In this document: positions 62,752 through 64,000 of the stretch, piece after piece | How positions within the stretch are numbered: position 1 is the first letter of the stretch | Layout of the letters: the number at the start of each line of letters is the position of its first letter | Origin: Nocardia speluncae NBRC 108251 | Lineage (GTDB): Bacteria; Actinomycetota; Actinomycetes; Mycobacteriales; Mycobacteriaceae | Assembly: GCF_001613245.1 (NCBI RefSeq) | Contig: NZ_BDBZ01000013.1 | Coordinates: 62,001 to 126,000, forward strand | Length of the DNA stretch: 64,000 bases | Reading direction: 5' to 3' | Notes under the pieces: generated by a model | Database searches by the model: none | What the model saw: the letters and a program-made list of their open reading frames with translations, nothing else | What the model was told of the DNA's origin: nothing | Made by a program: the position numbers and the translations under genes

Positions 62752-63576
62752 TCAGCGCCACCAGTCGTCGAGCGGGGTCACCGGCACCGTCCGCTTGTGC
62801 CGGGTGTTACGGAAGACCGATTCGATCCGCTCGGCAACCTCGGCCGTCACATCCTTGCCTTCGAGGTAGTCGTCGATTTCGCTGTAGCGCAGCCCGAGTG
62901 CTTCCTCGTCGGGTAGGGCCGGGCGGTCGTCCTCGAGGTCGGCGGTCGGCACCTTCGACCACAGTCGCGACGGTGCGCCCAGTTCTTGCAGCAGGGCGGC
63001 GCCCTGGCGTTTGGTCAGGCCGGTGAGTGGGGTCAGGTCCACGCCGCCGTCACCGTATTTCGTGAAGAAGCCGGTGACTGCTTCGGCGGCGTGATCGGTG
63101 CCGACCACCAGTAGGTTCTCCTGGCCGGCGAGGGCGTATTGGATCACCATCCGTTCCCGCGCTTTGATATTGCCGCGCACGAAATCGCGTAATTTGCCGA
63201 CCTTCAGTGCCGAAGCCACTTCGGCCGCCACCGCGTTCGCGCCGGGCCGGACATTGACCACCACGGATTCGTCGGGCGCGACGAAGGTCATGGCGACCCG
63301 GGCATCGGACTCGTCGGCCTGCACACCGTAGGGCAGGCGTACCGCGACGAAACGCGCTTCGGCGCCGTCGGCGCGGAGTTCCTCGGCGGCCAGCTGGCAC
63401 AGGCGTCCGGCGAGCGCGCTGTCCTGACCACCGCTGATACCCAGTACGAAACCCTTTGCGGGCGTGGCGCGCAGATAGTCTTTCAGGAAATCGACGCGGC
63501 GCCGCACCTCGTCCTTGGGTTCGATACTCGGCTGTGCACCCAGCTCTGCGATGATCTGATCACGCACGTTTCCCAT
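62752..63576 (-). CDS. nadE: Ammonia-dependent NAD+ synthetase
   Basis: The 274-residue protein has the ATP pyrophosphatase loop [15 protein letters not shown] (SGGQDS 48-53), [22 protein letters not shown] and the C-terminal [15 protein letters not shown]. It lacks the glutaminase domain of mycobacterial NadE (which is over 600 residues), so it should use ammonia to turn nicotinic acid adenine dinucleotide into NAD. The ATG at 63576 lies 8 nt after TAGAGT (minus strand, 63590-63585), so the mRNA may be leaderless. It ends 37 bp from the convergent ECF gene. Confidence 0.95.
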   Translation of the reverse strand: MGNVRDQIIAELGAQPSIEPKDEVRRRVDFLKDYLRATPAKGFVLGISGGQDSALAGRLCQLAAEELRADGAEARFVAVRLPYGVQADESDARVAMTFVAPDESVVVNVRPGANAVAAEVASALKVGKLRDFVRGNIKARERMVIQYALAGQENLLVVGTDHAAEAVTGFFTKYGDGGVDLTPLTGLTKRQGAALLQELGAPSRLWSKVPTADLEDDRPALPDEEALGLRYSEIDDYLEGKDVTAEVAERIESVFRNTRHKRTVPVTPLDDWWR

Positions 63577-63587
63577 GCCGGACCACT

Positions 63588-64000
63588 CTACTGCGCCGCC
63601 GGTCCGGCGACCCGGCGAACCAGGGCTTCCCAGTTGCTCGCGATCTGCTCGCGGGTGTAGCCGAGAGTGCGCAGTTGGTGCAGGACGAGTCCGGCGGCCA
63701 GTACGCCCAGTAGCGCGTCGGCCGACAGACCGCTGTCGCCGGGCGTATCTGCCTCACGGAGCAGCATCGCCACATGGGTTTTCAGCACCCGATAGGGCTG
63801 GCTCGAGTAGTGCCGTTCCGGGGATCCCAGTTCGGCCGCCCGATGGAGTTCGCCCTCCACTTCGATATCGAGCAGCCGGGCCTGCCCGAAGGCGATGAGC
63901 CGGTCCACCGGCGCGGCTCCGGGGCCCAGCGGTGGCGGGCCGAAGATGAACGCTTCCTGCGCCAGGGTTTCGGAATGGTCCAGCAGTGCGTACATGAGGC
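63588..64000 (-). CDS. TetR-like regulator, C-terminal part (5' end outside window)
   Basis: The frame runs off the right edge. The visible part, [17 protein letters not shown] followed by [26 protein letters not shown], looks like the end of a TetR HTH and the start of its ligand domain. The tail [27 protein letters not shown] is also typical of TetR C-domains. Its stop codon is 11 bp upstream of the nadE start codon, so the two genes may be cotranscribed. The DNA-binding domain is beyond position 64000 and cannot be checked. Confidence 0.65.
   Translation of the reverse strand, partial: LMYALLDHSETLAQEAFIFGPPPLGPGAAPVDRLIAFGQARLLDIEVEGELHRAAELGSPERHYSSQPYRVLKTHVAMLLREADTPGDSGLSADALLGVLAAGLVLHQLRTLGYTREQIASNWEALVRRVAGPAAQ

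Noticed and set aside
1..64000. tRNA, rRNA, CRISPR arrays, insertion sequences or a secondary-metabolite cluster
   Set aside because: No cloverleaf, spaced direct-repeat array, transposase or NRPS/PKS module was seen. The two P450 genes without nearby biosynthetic enzymes and the single O-methyltransferase do not make a cluster.

Overview
The window is high-GC actinobacterial chromosome, most probably from Nocardia or a close mycolate relative. The evidence is a CYP125-type steroid P450, a ChoD-type cholesterol oxidase, a 3-alpha-hydroxysteroid-dehydrogenase-like SDR, many TetR regulators, several short secreted proteins of the kind seen in Nocardia and Mycobacterium, and many genes whose start codon lies 5-8 nt behind a TANNNT-type -10 (leaderless transcripts). 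The genus is inferred; there is no rRNA or other marker gene here. I see no tRNA, rRNA, CRISPR array, insertion sequence or prophage.

1-11.3 kb: a conserved hypothetical cut by the window edge, a DUF1540 protein, a MarR/questin-oxidase-like divergent pair, a CYP125-TetR operon, a decayed nrdF remnant, a catalase behind a Fur-like box, a luciferase-like F420-type oxidoreductase, two exported alpha/beta hydrolases, a DHFR-like reductase and a possible antitoxin remnant. 11.3-26.3 kb: a FAD oxidoreductase with a divergent GntR regulator, a second P450 and an AraC regulator, a streptomycin-6-kinase-like phosphotransferase opposite an HSL-type esterase, a DrrAB-like exporter opposite its TetR with two operators, an O-methyltransferase, a DUF2252 protein, a dienelactone hydrolase and a 14-TM drug exporter with a long cytoplasmic tail.

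26.3-38 kb: an SDR/hydrolase fusion run by an LmrA-like TetR, a PAS-GGDEF protein, a methyltransferase, a Nudix hydrolase, an EamA transporter and a MocR regulator whose opposite-strand start codons overlap, a flavin monooxygenase, a peroxiredoxin-like protein opposite a TetR, and an orphan FitA-like antitoxin. 38-46 kb: a phosphotransferase, a degenerate CYP157-like P450, an acyl-CoA dehydrogenase behind a 20-bp perfect palindrome, a thioesterase-TetR operon and the 3-alpha-HSD-like SDR.

46-64 kb: secreted proteins, PhoD, ChoD, an MHS transporter, a thioesterase, a CobW GTPase, two divergent molybdenum-cofactor operons (moeA-moaCB-moaE and moaA-moaD), a DGPF/YCII protein with its ECF42-type sigma factor and a matching promoter, ammonia-dependent nadE, and the end of a TetR gene.

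Most genes are single units or small regulator-target pairs. The clearest system-level signals are the operator/regulator pairs, the degenerate P450, the MocR/EamA start overlap and the ECF42-DGPF module.
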